Shown: one piece after another, positions 57,301-64,000 of the stretch
Position numbering within the stretch: position 1 is the stretch's first letter
Layout of the letters: each line of letters opens with the position of its first letter
The notes under the pieces: model-generated
What the model saw: the letters and a program-made list of their open reading frames with translations, nothing else
Database searches by the model: none
Told to the model about the DNA's origin: nothing
Assembly: GCF_900167005.1 (NCBI RefSeq)
Contig: NZ_FUXW01000004.1
Location: 124,001-188,000, forward strand
DNA length: 64,000 nucleotides
Source of the DNA: Butyricicoccus pullicaecorum DSM 23266
GTDB taxonomy: Bacteria; Bacillota; Clostridia; Oscillospirales; Butyricicoccaceae
Direction: 5' to 3'
Made by a program: the position numbers and the translations under genes

Positions 57301-60300
57301 ATCCAGTTTTTCCTCATCCACCAGTTCACCATTCACAATGCCGCGCTCGGCCAAAGCCTCCCGAATGGCGATGGGGTCGATGTTGTCGAACCGGTCCTGT
57401 TCCGCTTCGGTGTAGAACCGGTCCTCCTTGATAAGCTGAGCGATCCGGCGCTGTACCTTGGGCCAGGGCAGCACCGTTCCTTCGGGGCTTTCCGGGCGAA
57501 CCGAAAACGGGGTTTTGCCATCGCCGCCGTCAAACTCATGGGCCAGCCATGCAGCGGTATCTTTTTCCCGCCCATGTTTCTCCATGTAACGGACAACGGC
57601 GTGTTTACTTTCGATTTTGCCGTTCCAGTCCTGGATAGCCTTGTCGATGTCATTGTCCGTGAGAGGGTGCAGCAGCTCATGGAGCTTGGGATAGGTCTCG
57701 TCGATGATTTCTCGATGAAGGCGCTGGCGGAACTCCGGTGTGTCGGAATAGAGGCGGAGCAGCTCCATGTTGCCAGATCCCAGGACAGCACGGCGAATGG
57801 CGGCATTGCCCTCGATCACGGCGTTCTCATAGTCACTGTGACCGCAGGCATTGCGATATGGCACATCTTCCATAACAGCGGCAAGTACAATGGGCTTGTA
57901 TTGCTCATGCAGCTCCCGAATCGTAGGGGCTGCGGCTGCTTCGGTATCCCGGAATACTCTGGTCCCGTCTGCACCAAACTCCGCTTCTTGGGCATTGATG
58001 TGCTGTTCCGCCTCATGGTCGATGGAGGGCATGGAATATTCCTGCCGCTCCCTGCCGCCCTCCGGGACAGCGGAAATGGTCACATCATGCTTATCTCGCA
58101 GCTGTTCCACAACCTGCCCCAGCCGGTTTGCCGGAAAGCCGCACATTTCCACATAGCCACCTCCGGGAATGGCACGGAGCGTGAGATTGAGGTCCAGTTC
58201 GGTAGCCGCAGTCTTGGCGTCCTCGCCGTATAGTTCAAAGAAATCGCCCATCTGATACAGGACCATATCATCCGGGTGGCGCTCTTTGACGCCGTTATAT
58301 TCCCACACAGTCGGGTTCGGTTGTTGGGCTTCCATGGTGTCCGTGTCTGCCAGAACCTTTTCCTCCTGGCTCTTATCGAACTCGGCCTGTTCCTGATCCA
58401 GTTCCTCCATCGGTGCAGGAGCATCTTCCACCCTGAAACCCTTTGGAGGTGGGTCCAATTCTGCCAGGAAATCCTGGGGAATGGTGTTCCCATGGGTGTC
58501 CCGATACAAAACCACAGTGATAGGAACCCCGTAATCTGTATCTTCCTGGATGGTTCTGATGAACTTCTCTGCATCCGTGTATTCTACACTCTCACCCGGC
58601 AAGCCATTGGTTCCCAGGTATTCAATCCGGCCCACGGCTTCCAGTTCCGGTTCCGACTCTGCCAGGGCCTTTTCTGCCTGGATTTTGTCGTACTCCGCCT
58701 GCTCCTGTTCGGTTAGATAGCGTCCCTTCTGGATCAGGTCGGTAATCCGTTTGGCGACTTTCTCCCAGGTGAAATGCACATCCGGGCAGCCGTCCTTTTT
58801 GTAGTGCAGACCTTTTCCGTCGTGGCTTTCATCGCTTTTCATTGCACCGGACAGGGCATGGGAATGACCGCCAATGCCGTACTCGTGCTTGAGAAAATCC
58901 ACCTTTTCCTTATCCGTATGGGGTTCCTGGAAAAAGGTGAAAACTCGGCCCTTACCGCCCTCAAATCCGCTGCCTCTGGTCATGGCGGCGTCGATCTCGT
59001 CCTCAGAGATAAACTGCTTGACCGAAGGTACTTCCGTCAACTGAGAGGTAAAGGTGGTGCGAGGCAAGGACAGATCTTGCAGGTTCTCCCAAATTTCTTT
59101 GGGTTTATGGTAGTGGAAGCGCAGCAAATCCCGATCCTGCTGGTAGGCCGTCCAGAACGCAGCGTATTCTTCCGCAAGGTTCTGGCGAAACTCCGGGCTT
59201 TTCAGTTGCTCGGTGAGCCATGCAGATTCCTCCGGGAAACCGCGCCCCGGATTGTTGGCAAGGCTGGGCAGATACCCGGCTTCTCTGGCTTCCTCGCTGA
59301 AATCGTGATACAATTCCCAGAATCTTTCGGCAAGGAGGGAGCGTTCATAGCCCGCCGCCTCAGCCAGCTCCATATTGGTGGCAAACTGGCCGTCCTGCAA
59401 AAGCTGGCTGATACGCTCAGCGGCACTCTCCCAGGAAATGACCTGGGCGGACTTATCGTAACGGGCGGTTTTGCCGTGGGAAAGATGGATTCCATCCTCG
59501 GTATACCATGCAGTGATGCTGCCAATCCCGTTGCCGCCATGGTACAGATTTTTCAGGGTGTCTGCGATCTCGGCGGTGGACTTCTGTTCTTCAAAGGCCG
59601 CGACAATGCGTTCTCTCTGGCGATAGGTGTTGCCGCCCAGCCGCAGCACATGGTCGATGTCAGCCTGGGCAAAAGAAAAAGCAGAGGATGTTTTCACATT
59701 CTCTGCTTCATCTATGATTCTGATTTGTTCTGCTTCGGAGAGGAAGAAACTCAGCTGTGAATAAGCTCCGCCATCAGAATCTCCTCGGCCTGTGCTTTGC
59801 AGGTGTTCATCAGGCCCACCCAGCGCATCGGGTCGCTGGCTTTCAGCTGCTCCGTTGCGCCCGCTGCTGCCGCCAGCTGGGGCATCATCTGCTCCAGACG
59901 GCTCTGCGCTGTCTCGTCGATCTCGATGAGGTGCGGATACAGCTTCTCGGTCAGCAACAGCTGATTGTAAATCAGGGGACGGTGTTCCTTCAGGTACGCT
60001 TTCCGCATCCTGCCGTACTTGCCCAGGGGCTTCTCCGGCTGTTCGGTCAGCTTCAGGTCGGGAATCTGATAATCTCCGTTCATCGTGTAAGTCAGGCTGT
60101 TCTCCATGTGTAACGCTCCTTTCCGCGAGTTGCTCGCGCTCATAGTTCTGGATAGTGACGCCGATCTGCCGCAAAACCTGCTGATTGATCTGGCTGACCG
60201 CCGCGCCCAACGCCCCAACCGTGGCAGGGGTATTGAAATCGAAAATCGGCATGAAGTCCTCATGCTGGAAATATTGTTCCGTATCCAGCCCACAGCGAGA

Positions 60301-60879
60301 CATCAGGGCATAGGCGATACTGACGGTGGCAGCGGACTTAAATTGGACTTCGATGTTGTAATCATCGTACTCCGCCAGGAACGAACCGTCAACGATATAG
60401 CGGAAATCTCTCTGATGATCGTCCCAATACTCACTCGCCAGCTTTCCGGCTACATCAGTGAGCTGCTGGGCGAGATCGTCACCGGCAACGCCATAACTGC
60501 GCTCCAACATGGCCGACACAGGACCGATATGCTGTTCTTCCAGCTGCCACAGCCAGGGGGTACGGGAATGTTCACGGGTGCCGGTATCGGAAATATCGAA
60601 CACATAGCGCAGGCGAGGCTTGTCGCCGGAATCATCCACCAGGGCAATACCCTTGGAGCCACGGCGCACATACCGGCCCATTTTGTCATTCCACAGGTCA
60701 TACTCGGCGCAGGCGGTAGCGTCTGGGCGCTGGGCGTAAATCATCATCTGCTCGTGGAATGGGTATTTATAAAGGCGGGCGGCGGTGGTGAGAAAAGCCG
60801 TCCACTCCTTCCAGCTACCCACAAGCTGGGTCGATACCTGTTCGGCCATCTGCCGGTAAAATTCAGCTTTGGATGGCAT
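51391..60879 (-). CDS. Giant ArdC-N / MutS-I / DNA methylase / helicase protein of the ICE
   Basis: 3162 residues from the ATG at 60879 behind GGGAGGAC; an ATG at 60900 is in frame but less well placed. Domains in order: ArdC-like N-terminus with FLTTAARLYKYPFHEQMMIYAQRP; a low-complexity linker (about 260-380) under which TnpV is encoded; repeated LPD-type modules; a MutS mismatch-domain-I-like unit near 865-960 (VLYQMGDFFELYGEDA); an N6-adenine methylase (EPSCGVGNFFG near 1640, NVPFG near 1705); and a superfamily 2 helicase with HEVGAGKTFEM near 2320, VDEAHN near 2480 and QRKGRIERQGN near 2840. Proteins of this type lie in Tn1549-like elements and may protect or remodel incoming DNA. Confidence 0.93.
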   Translation of the reverse strand: MPSKAEFYRQMAEQVSTQLVGSWKEWTAFLTTAARLYKYPFHEQMMIYAQRPDATACAEYDLWNDKMGRYVRRGSKGIALVDDSGDKPRLRYVFDISDTGTREHSRTPWLWQLEEQHIGPVSAMLERSYGVAGDDLAQQLTDVAGKLASEYWDDHQRDFRYIVDGSFLAEYDDYNIEVQFKSAATVSIAYALMSRCGLDTEQYFQHEDFMPIFDFNTPATVGALGAAVSQINQQVLRQIGVTIQNYEREQLAERSVTHGEQPDLHDERRLSDSRPEADRTAGEAPGQVRQDAESVPEGTPSPDLQSAVADREAVSAPHRDRRDSAEPSGADDAPAGGSSGRNGAAESQRPDALGGPDEHLQSTGRGDSDGGAYSQLSFFLSEAEQIRIIDEAENVKTSSAFSFAQADIDHVLRLGGNTYRQRERIVAAFEEQKSTAEIADTLKNLYHGGNGIGSITAWYTEDGIHLSHGKTARYDKSAQVISWESAAERISQLLQDGQFATNMELAEAAGYERSLLAERFWELYHDFSEEAREAGYLPSLANNPGRGFPEESAWLTEQLKSPEFRQNLAEEYAAFWTAYQQDRDLLRFHYHKPKEIWENLQDLSLPRTTFTSQLTEVPSVKQFISEDEIDAAMTRGSGFEGGKGRVFTFFQEPHTDKEKVDFLKHEYGIGGHSHALSGAMKSDESHDGKGLHYKKDGCPDVHFTWEKVAKRITDLIQKGRYLTEQEQAEYDKIQAEKALAESEPELEAVGRIEYLGTNGLPGESVEYTDAEKFIRTIQEDTDYGVPITVVLYRDTHGNTIPQDFLAELDPPPKGFRVEDAPAPMEELDQEQAEFDKSQEEKVLADTDTMEAQQPNPTVWEYNGVKERHPDDMVLYQMGDFFELYGEDAKTAATELDLNLTLRAIPGGGYVEMCGFPANRLGQVVEQLRDKHDVTISAVPEGGRERQEYSMPSIDHEAEQHINAQEAEFGADGTRVFRDTEAAAAPTIRELHEQYKPIVLAAVMEDVPYRNACGHSDYENAVIEGNAAIRRAVLGSGNMELLRLYSDTPEFRQRLHREIIDETYPKLHELLHPLTDNDIDKAIQDWNGKIESKHAVVRYMEKHGREKDTAAWLAHEFDGGDGKTPFSVRPESPEGTVLPWPKVQRRIAQLIKEDRFYTEAEQDRFDNIDPIAIREALAERGIVNGELVDEEKLDNDPFIQRVMADVEAISRESVPADEPEQPSPHNLRVLVSDEEYAAARGTLRERTSYDPAVPPYNVGDIVYLDDRPHQITELRDDTVQLLPTGMSYPIYRAESRERFEQLLREDNRNDFYTEFLPANLDTVDQDLRDVLAHGLIGEADKAELSELLRNGKSNQEVALWLSRAYPNIVETMELETGETADYRTMPEGIELEVLDADEKRLAMLFFQWSEVAPLLRGMYARQLDGFEQERPEPAAETPAFQAETVAVYPGDKNNLPYDVVVQTLRTNEPEPPTPAVEPEKTLDEALDEHPVSIQVNGEWQTFPNVKAAEEASYEEYKANLRRTAENFRITDDHLGEGGPKAKFQANVAAIKLLKYLEETTEQATPEQQKILSRYVGWGGLADAFDPEKAGWGAEYAQLKELLTRSEYAAARGSTLNAHYTSPTVIKAIYEAVGRMGFETGNILEPSCGVGNFFGMLPEEMRNSRLYGVELDSISGRIAQQLYPKADITVAGFETTDRRDFYDLAVGNVPFGQYQVRDKAYDKLNFSIHNYFFAKALDQVRPGGVVAFVTSRYTMDAKDSTVRRYLAQRAELLGAIRLPNDAFKKNAGAEVVSDIIFLQKRDRPLDIVPEWTQTGQTEDGFAINRYFLDHPEMVLGRQEPESTAHGMDYTVNPIEGLELADQLHDAVKYIRGTYQEAELPELGEGEAIDTSIPADPNVKNYSYTVVDGAVYFRENSRMVRPDLNATAEARVKGLVGLRECVQQLIDLQMDAATPDSAIRDKQAELNRLYDSFSAKYGLINDRANRLAFADDSSYYLLCALEVIDEDGKLERKADMFTKCTIKPHKAVDAVDTASEALAVSISEKACVDMAYMSELTGKTGDELAAELQGVIFRVPGQLEKDGTPHYVTADEYLSGNVRRKLRQAQRAAQQDPSFAVNVEALTAAQPKDLDASEIEVRLGATWIDKEYIQQFMYETFDTPFYLQRNIEVNYSSFTAEWQITGKSSVSQNNVAAYTTYGTSRANAYKILEDCLNLRDVRIYDTIEDADGKERRVLNAKETTLAAQKQQAIRDAFKDWIWKDPDRRQALVRQYNEEMNSTRPREYDGGHIVFGGMNPSITLREHQLNAIAHVLYGGNTLLAHEVGAGKTFEMVAAAMESKRLGLCQKSLFVVPNHLTEQWASEFLRLYPSANILVTTKKDFETHNRKKFCARIATGDYDAIIMGHCQFEKIPISRERQERLLQEQIDEITEGIAEVKYSGGERFTVKQLERTKKSLEARLEKLQAESRKDDVVTFEQLGVDRLFVDEAHNYKNLFLYTKMRNVAGLSTSDAQKSSDMFAKCRYMDELTGNRGVIFATGTPVSNSMTELYTMQRYLQYDRLQELNMTHFDCWASRFGETVTALELAPEGTGYRARTRFSKFFNLPELMNLFKEVADIKTADQLNLPTPEVEYHNIVAQPTEHQKEMVQVLSERASRVHSGSVDPSEDNMLKITGDGRKLGLDQRIINQLLPDEPGTKVNQCVGNIMQIWRDGEADKLTQLVFCDISTPQVQSASSKKAAKALDNPTLHALEQAVPLDEPEPAFTIYEDIRQKLIAQGMPAEQIAFIHEAKTEVQKKELFSKVRTGQVRVLLGSTSKMGAGTNVQDRLVALHDLDCPWRPGDLAQRKGRIERQGNQNPLVHVYRYVTEGTFDSYLWQTVENKQKFISQIMTSKSPVRSCDDVDETALSFAEIKALCAGDPRIKERMDLDVEVARLKLMKADHQSKQYRLEDQLLKYFPQEIETNKGFIKGFEADLETLAAHPHPEDGFAGMEIRGDVLTDKENAGAALLDACKEVKGSEPVQIGSYRGFTMSVEFSAWKQEYTLLLKGQMTHRASLGTDPRGNLTRIDNALAQMPQRLEAVKNQLDNLYQQQAAAKEEIGKPFPFEDDLRVKSARLVELDTLLNIDGKGRTQPETVVAKSARPSVLDSLKRPAPPRSPEKKPKQHEEVR
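59751..60107 (-). CDS. TnpV-like protein encoded inside the giant gene
   Basis: 118 residues from the ATG at 60107, with AAAGGAGCG seven bases upstream. Text: MENSLTYTMNGDYQIPDLKL, then EKPLGKYGRMRKAYLKEHRPLIYNQLLLTEKLYPHLIEID, and DPMRWVGLMNTCKAQAEEILMAELIHS. This matches transposon-encoded TnpV proteins. It is read in a different frame of the same strand, wholly inside the giant ORF, whose own frame here is a Pro/Asp/Gly/Arg-rich linker. Two reading frames with their own support over 357 bases suggest true overprinting. Confidence 0.8.
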   Translation of the reverse strand: MENSLTYTMNGDYQIPDLKLTEQPEKPLGKYGRMRKAYLKEHRPLIYNQLLLTEKLYPHLIEIDETAQSRLEQMMPQLAAAAGATEQLKASDPMRWVGLMNTCKAQAEEILMAELIHS

Positions 60880-60913
60880 GGTTTTCTGTCCTCCCTTCAT
60901 GTTGAATAGAAAG

Positions 60914-60936
60914 GGGACGGCATATCAGGCCGTCCC
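60914..60936. terminator. Hairpin upstream of the giant gene
   Basis: GGGACGGC and GCCGTCCC around a seven-base loop. It lies between the transfer-assisting gene and the giant gene. The minus strand continues CTTTCTATT, so only partial termination is likely. Confidence 0.5.
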
Positions 60937-60958
60937 ATCAGGTCTTTATGTGTGTTTT

Positions 60959-61174
60959 TTACTCGTCAAAATCCGGGTACAGCTCCAGCTCAGCAAACTC
61001 GGCATCGCTCATGGCCTGGAGTTTCTCCAGGGCGCTGTCCGTCAACTTCCGCAACTCGGCTTCCTCCGGCGAAAGCTCGGCGCGCATCTCCGTCAGAGCG
61101 TCGATCAGCCCGGTGCGGCTGCCGGTGTTGTAGATGCAAAGAAGGTTCGTTTCCTCAAAGGTGAAGTTGTTCAT
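60959..61174 (-). CDS. Transposon-transfer assisting protein (TTRAP-like)
   Basis: 71 residues: MNNFTFEETNLLCIYNTGSR, TGLIDALTEMRAELSPEEAE, ending DAEFAELELYPDFDE. This is the short acidic helical family annotated as transposon-transfer assisting protein in Tn1549-like elements. It lies between the ArdC-type gene and the giant gene, with one base between it and the former. Confidence 0.88.
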   Translation of the reverse strand: MNNFTFEETNLLCIYNTGSRTGLIDALTEMRAELSPEEAELRKLTDSALEKLQAMSDAEFAELELYPDFDE

Positions 61175-61175
61175 A

Positions 61176-63998
61176 TCAAAGCTCCCTTTCCGCGCTCTTT
61201 TTTTGCGCTGTCTTTTTGTGTTCCGCCTTGGGCTGACTTTTCAGCTGCTCCATGACGGACTTTTTCTTTTCCCGTTCCTCTCGATGGGCGGCTGCTGCCA
61301 AGTCCATAAGAGAAATGGGCTGGCCACTGCGGGCCTGTTGTTCCAGCTGGGCCACTGTCGGCTCCTTTGGGCCGTTATTGATGATACCGTCGATCATGCC
61401 GTAATCATCTTCCACCGTCATTTCCGCATTTCTCAGCGAATTTTCCGGCAAGAAACCTGGCACCTGGGTGAAACCAACACTGTCGCAGTAATGACAGGAT
61501 ACCTGACCATTCTGCTTGATGGCAACGATGTCGCTGACACTCATAGACGGGCTGTGAAAATCCACTGGCTTTTGCAGATTGAACTGCTCATACAGCCTTT
61601 CCAGCTGCTCCATAGTGCTGCCGGAACCGTCCAGAGGGGCGGTATAGATAAGGTCATAGTTGCTCCGCTCTACGGACAGATTGTGCGATTGCAGCCAATC
61701 CAGATTCATAAAACGCACATTCTGCGGATCATCTTTGCTCACCTGATAAATTGCAAAACAATTTCCCTCATGGGAAAGAAACGCCTGTTCCCGTTCCAAC
61801 TGCCGATCCTGTCGTTCCAAAACTTTTTCGTGAAAGTCCGGGCTTTGCTCCCATTCCTCGCGGGACACAGCAAAGATACCGTCATGGGCGTCCAGGTCGG
61901 CGGTGTCAAAGGCCATTTCAGGATTTTCACCCTCCTGGACGATATAAACGGTCAGGTCTCGCTCCATCAGCTCATAGGCTCGTTCTTTGGAGAGGGGCAG
62001 AAGGTCGCTGTCCAGGTATCCGCACTTTTCCAGATCGTCCTGGGTCAGCACCGGGTCTGGCATGGGATACTCGTCCAACGACTGCTCCTGGGCATCCGGC
62101 AGCTGAGTGGCGGCAGCTTCTGCGGTCTGCTGGTAAGCTGCCTGCTGCAAAGTCTCGATCATGGACAGCGGCGCATACTTGATGGACTTGCCGCCCATCC
62201 CCAGGTCCTCGCAGATGTGGCCGATAGCTTCAGAACGCCCCATATTCGGTCCATCCAACTGGCCGCCGTCCAATTCTTTCATGCTTTCCTTGTCATAAAG
62301 AGTGTAGTCCCAGCCGGTCTCGCATGGCTGGATATGCAGATAGGTGGCGTCATTCAGGAGTAACAGAGCCTCGGAGGGTTCTGTCTGTTCCGGCATGGTA
62401 TGTTCCGTATTAGCGGAAATCTCCTGATACTCTGTGCGATAGAGGGACGCAAGCTGCGTGGAAAGATGTTCCGGGTCTGCGAAATTGCTGTTCTCGGCAT
62501 CCGGGGCAGCTCCATTGTCCAAATCCATCTCCATTTCTTCATCCTGTTCCCATTTTGCCTGCTTCTGTTCTTCCAAAAAGCGGACCATATCCGCGATGTC
62601 ATGGCGCAGAATTTTATCTGTGTATTGAGCAATCTGCAACTGAACCTCCGTTTCCGAAAGGGGTTCTTGTCGCATTGCCCTTGCATACAGTACATACTCA
62701 TGCGCAAAAGTTTCCGCCTGTTCTTTGGTTGGCGGCAGAATGACCTGTTCAAATTCTTTTTTCTGTTCGGTCAGGTCAATGCCGCGCTCCTTGCAGATTT
62801 CCTTGTAATTGCGCTCGATGTCGTTAATCAGCTCGCAGGAAGTCTTGTTGATGGTCTCCAGACTGGCCCGCAGCTCCTTTAGCTCCTTGTCCTTCGACCA
62901 GGAAGCGATGTAGCCAAAACTGTTCTCGCCGGTCTGGATGCCGAAATACTGGCAAACCGCATAAGAAATGCTCTCGGCCTCCACTTCCTCGGTGTTGCGG
63001 TTTTTGGCAGCCTGTTTCACCGCCGTCAGATCTTCCTCCACTTCCAACCGCCACTCAAACCGATTCTCGTCCACAAAGCGCCAGCCTTCCTCGGCGGCGG
63101 CCTGTTCCGCCTCCGCTTCGGTGGCAAAGTCCAGGCGATAATCGTGCTTGACACCGCCCTCGCTCACCATTACGATCTTCCAAGTCGGCTCCGCTTCGTA
63201 CTTTTTGGGGTCGTGGAGCTTACTGTGCGCGGTCTCATGGACAGCGGCGGAAACAGTCTGCACCTCGCTCATGCCTTCCCGAATGGCGATCCGCTGCTGG
63301 TCAGAGGAAAAATAGCCGTCCATGTTCTCGGCCATCGGCTCAAATTCGATGGGGACCGGGGCGGAGCGGCGCAGAGCCTCCATGAACACCTCATAATGCG
63401 GCACCGTCCCGGACAGGCTGGAGGCCAGCTCCGGCAGGGGTTTTCCGTCCGTCTGGCTCACATCGAACACCTTGACCGGGCGGAACATGGGGATTTCGAT
63501 TTCCTTTTCCTCCATGACGGCCTTGCCATCCGCGTCCAGGATGGGTGCATGGGTATCCGGGTCACGCTTCATTTCCTCGATTTTCTTTTTGTAGGGCGTG
63601 GGGGCGATGATGGTGATACCATGCTCGCCCTTTTTCACATGGCGCTCAAATTGGTTTTTCCACTTGTTGAACCCGGCCACCAGGGTGGCGTCCGGGCGCT
63701 GCATATAGATGAGCATGGTGTTGTTGACGGAGTAGCGATGGAACTTGGACATGACGGACAGGTAGCGCATATATTTTTCACTCTCGAACAGCTCCTTGAT
63801 ACCCTGTTCAATGCCCGCCGTGATTTCCTGCAACCGCTCCCGGTTGGTGGGCTTATCAGCCATGATTTTCACTCTCCTTTCCAAATTGGCGATTTCTGAT
63901 TGATGTTCGGCAATCCACAGTCTTTGTTCATCAGGGGTATCCTCCAGGAAAAAATCCAGCAGATAGCCCACATAGTCTTTTTTCTGGATTGCCTCCAT
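61176..63998 (-). CDS. ArdC-N/metallopeptidase/YodL-type ICE protein (LtrC-like)
   Basis: 940 residues from the ATG at 63998, near the window edge; a ribosome site is not in view, so a longer start is possible. Domains: ArdC-like N-terminus (YLSVMSKFHRYSVNNTMLIYMQRP, then NQFERHVKKGEHGITIIAP), a zinc metallopeptidase with AAVHETAHSKLHD near 250, EVEAESISYAVCQYFGIQTG with the third ligand region, a long helical middle, and a C-terminal part with DUF4316/YodL-type sequence (LSKERAYELMERDLTVYIVQEG; CHYCDSVGFTQVPGFLPENSLRNAEMTVEDDYGMIDGIIN). ArdC proteins protect single-stranded entering DNA from restriction. The protein heads the transfer operon. Confidence 0.92.
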   Translation of the reverse strand: MEAIQKKDYVGYLLDFFLEDTPDEQRLWIAEHQSEIANLERRVKIMADKPTNRERLQEITAGIEQGIKELFESEKYMRYLSVMSKFHRYSVNNTMLIYMQRPDATLVAGFNKWKNQFERHVKKGEHGITIIAPTPYKKKIEEMKRDPDTHAPILDADGKAVMEEKEIEIPMFRPVKVFDVSQTDGKPLPELASSLSGTVPHYEVFMEALRRSAPVPIEFEPMAENMDGYFSSDQQRIAIREGMSEVQTVSAAVHETAHSKLHDPKKYEAEPTWKIVMVSEGGVKHDYRLDFATEAEAEQAAAEEGWRFVDENRFEWRLEVEEDLTAVKQAAKNRNTEEVEAESISYAVCQYFGIQTGENSFGYIASWSKDKELKELRASLETINKTSCELINDIERNYKEICKERGIDLTEQKKEFEQVILPPTKEQAETFAHEYVLYARAMRQEPLSETEVQLQIAQYTDKILRHDIADMVRFLEEQKQAKWEQDEEMEMDLDNGAAPDAENSNFADPEHLSTQLASLYRTEYQEISANTEHTMPEQTEPSEALLLLNDATYLHIQPCETGWDYTLYDKESMKELDGGQLDGPNMGRSEAIGHICEDLGMGGKSIKYAPLSMIETLQQAAYQQTAEAAATQLPDAQEQSLDEYPMPDPVLTQDDLEKCGYLDSDLLPLSKERAYELMERDLTVYIVQEGENPEMAFDTADLDAHDGIFAVSREEWEQSPDFHEKVLERQDRQLEREQAFLSHEGNCFAIYQVSKDDPQNVRFMNLDWLQSHNLSVERSNYDLIYTAPLDGSGSTMEQLERLYEQFNLQKPVDFHSPSMSVSDIVAIKQNGQVSCHYCDSVGFTQVPGFLPENSLRNAEMTVEDDYGMIDGIINNGPKEPTVAQLEQQARSGQPISLMDLAAAAHREEREKKKSVMEQLKSQPKAEHKKTAQKKSAEREL

Positions 63999-64000
63999 GA

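Overview
The window looks like the chromosome of a GC-rich gut Clostridia (Oscillospirales/Ruminococcaceae-like Firmicutes). The reasons are strong AGGAGG ribosome sites, a Tn1549-type conjugative element, cysteine-rich KTR proteins and phage modules usual in that group. No ordinary housekeeping gene lies in the 64 kb. Two mobile elements sit back to back, separated by a 48-bp fragment of the 3' end of rpsI (ribosomal protein S9) at 25167-25214.

Region 1 (1 to about 25.1 kb) is the right part of a siphovirus-type (HK97 head) prophage. On the minus strand, from right to left, come early genes, a replication module (DnaD-like initiator carrying 22-bp iterons, DnaB helicase, SSB, and an HUH Rep-like protein), HNH nuclease, terminase, portal, ClpP-like protease, capsid, head-tail genes, major tail protein, a tail-assembly chaperone with a frameshift site, and a tape measure cut by the window edge. 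Lysis genes and the far att site must lie further left. A divergent Cro/CI switch at 20.08-21.07 kb controls lysogeny. Rightward from CI run three nuclease genes (DEDDh exonuclease, type I restriction-like nuclease, Uma2 nuclease) and the integrase. Several plus-strand genes with their own promoters (14.0, 18.9 and 19.5 kb) interrupt the minus-strand operons and look like morons.

Region 2 (about 25.3 kb to the right edge) is an integrative conjugative element. It starts with two tandem paralogous tyrosine integrases, an excisionase and a sigma factor. Cargo follows (29.6-43.9 kb): a winged-helix regulator, DegV, a radical SAM protein, a TetR-controlled ABC exporter, then a plus-strand hydrolase / cardiolipin synthase / AI-2E transporter operon, and a BlaI/M56 pair. 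A 172-bp inverted duplication copies the tetR promoter to the front of the plus-strand operon and may have wired the two cargo operons to one repressor.

The transfer end (44.1-64 kb) carries the relaxase, MobC, CD1845-like and DUF3849 proteins, a 3162-residue ArdC-N/MutS-I/methylase/helicase protein with a TnpV gene read in another frame inside it, a transposon-transfer assisting protein, and a 940-residue ArdC/metallopeptidase/YodL-type protein. Two accessory islands interrupt it: SLOG, HTH, sigma and anti-sigma genes at 45.5-47.8 kb, and two repeated cassette-like plus-strand modules at 49.97-51.4 kb.

Family names are assigned by reading the protein sequences, not by database search. No tRNA, rRNA or CRISPR array was seen.
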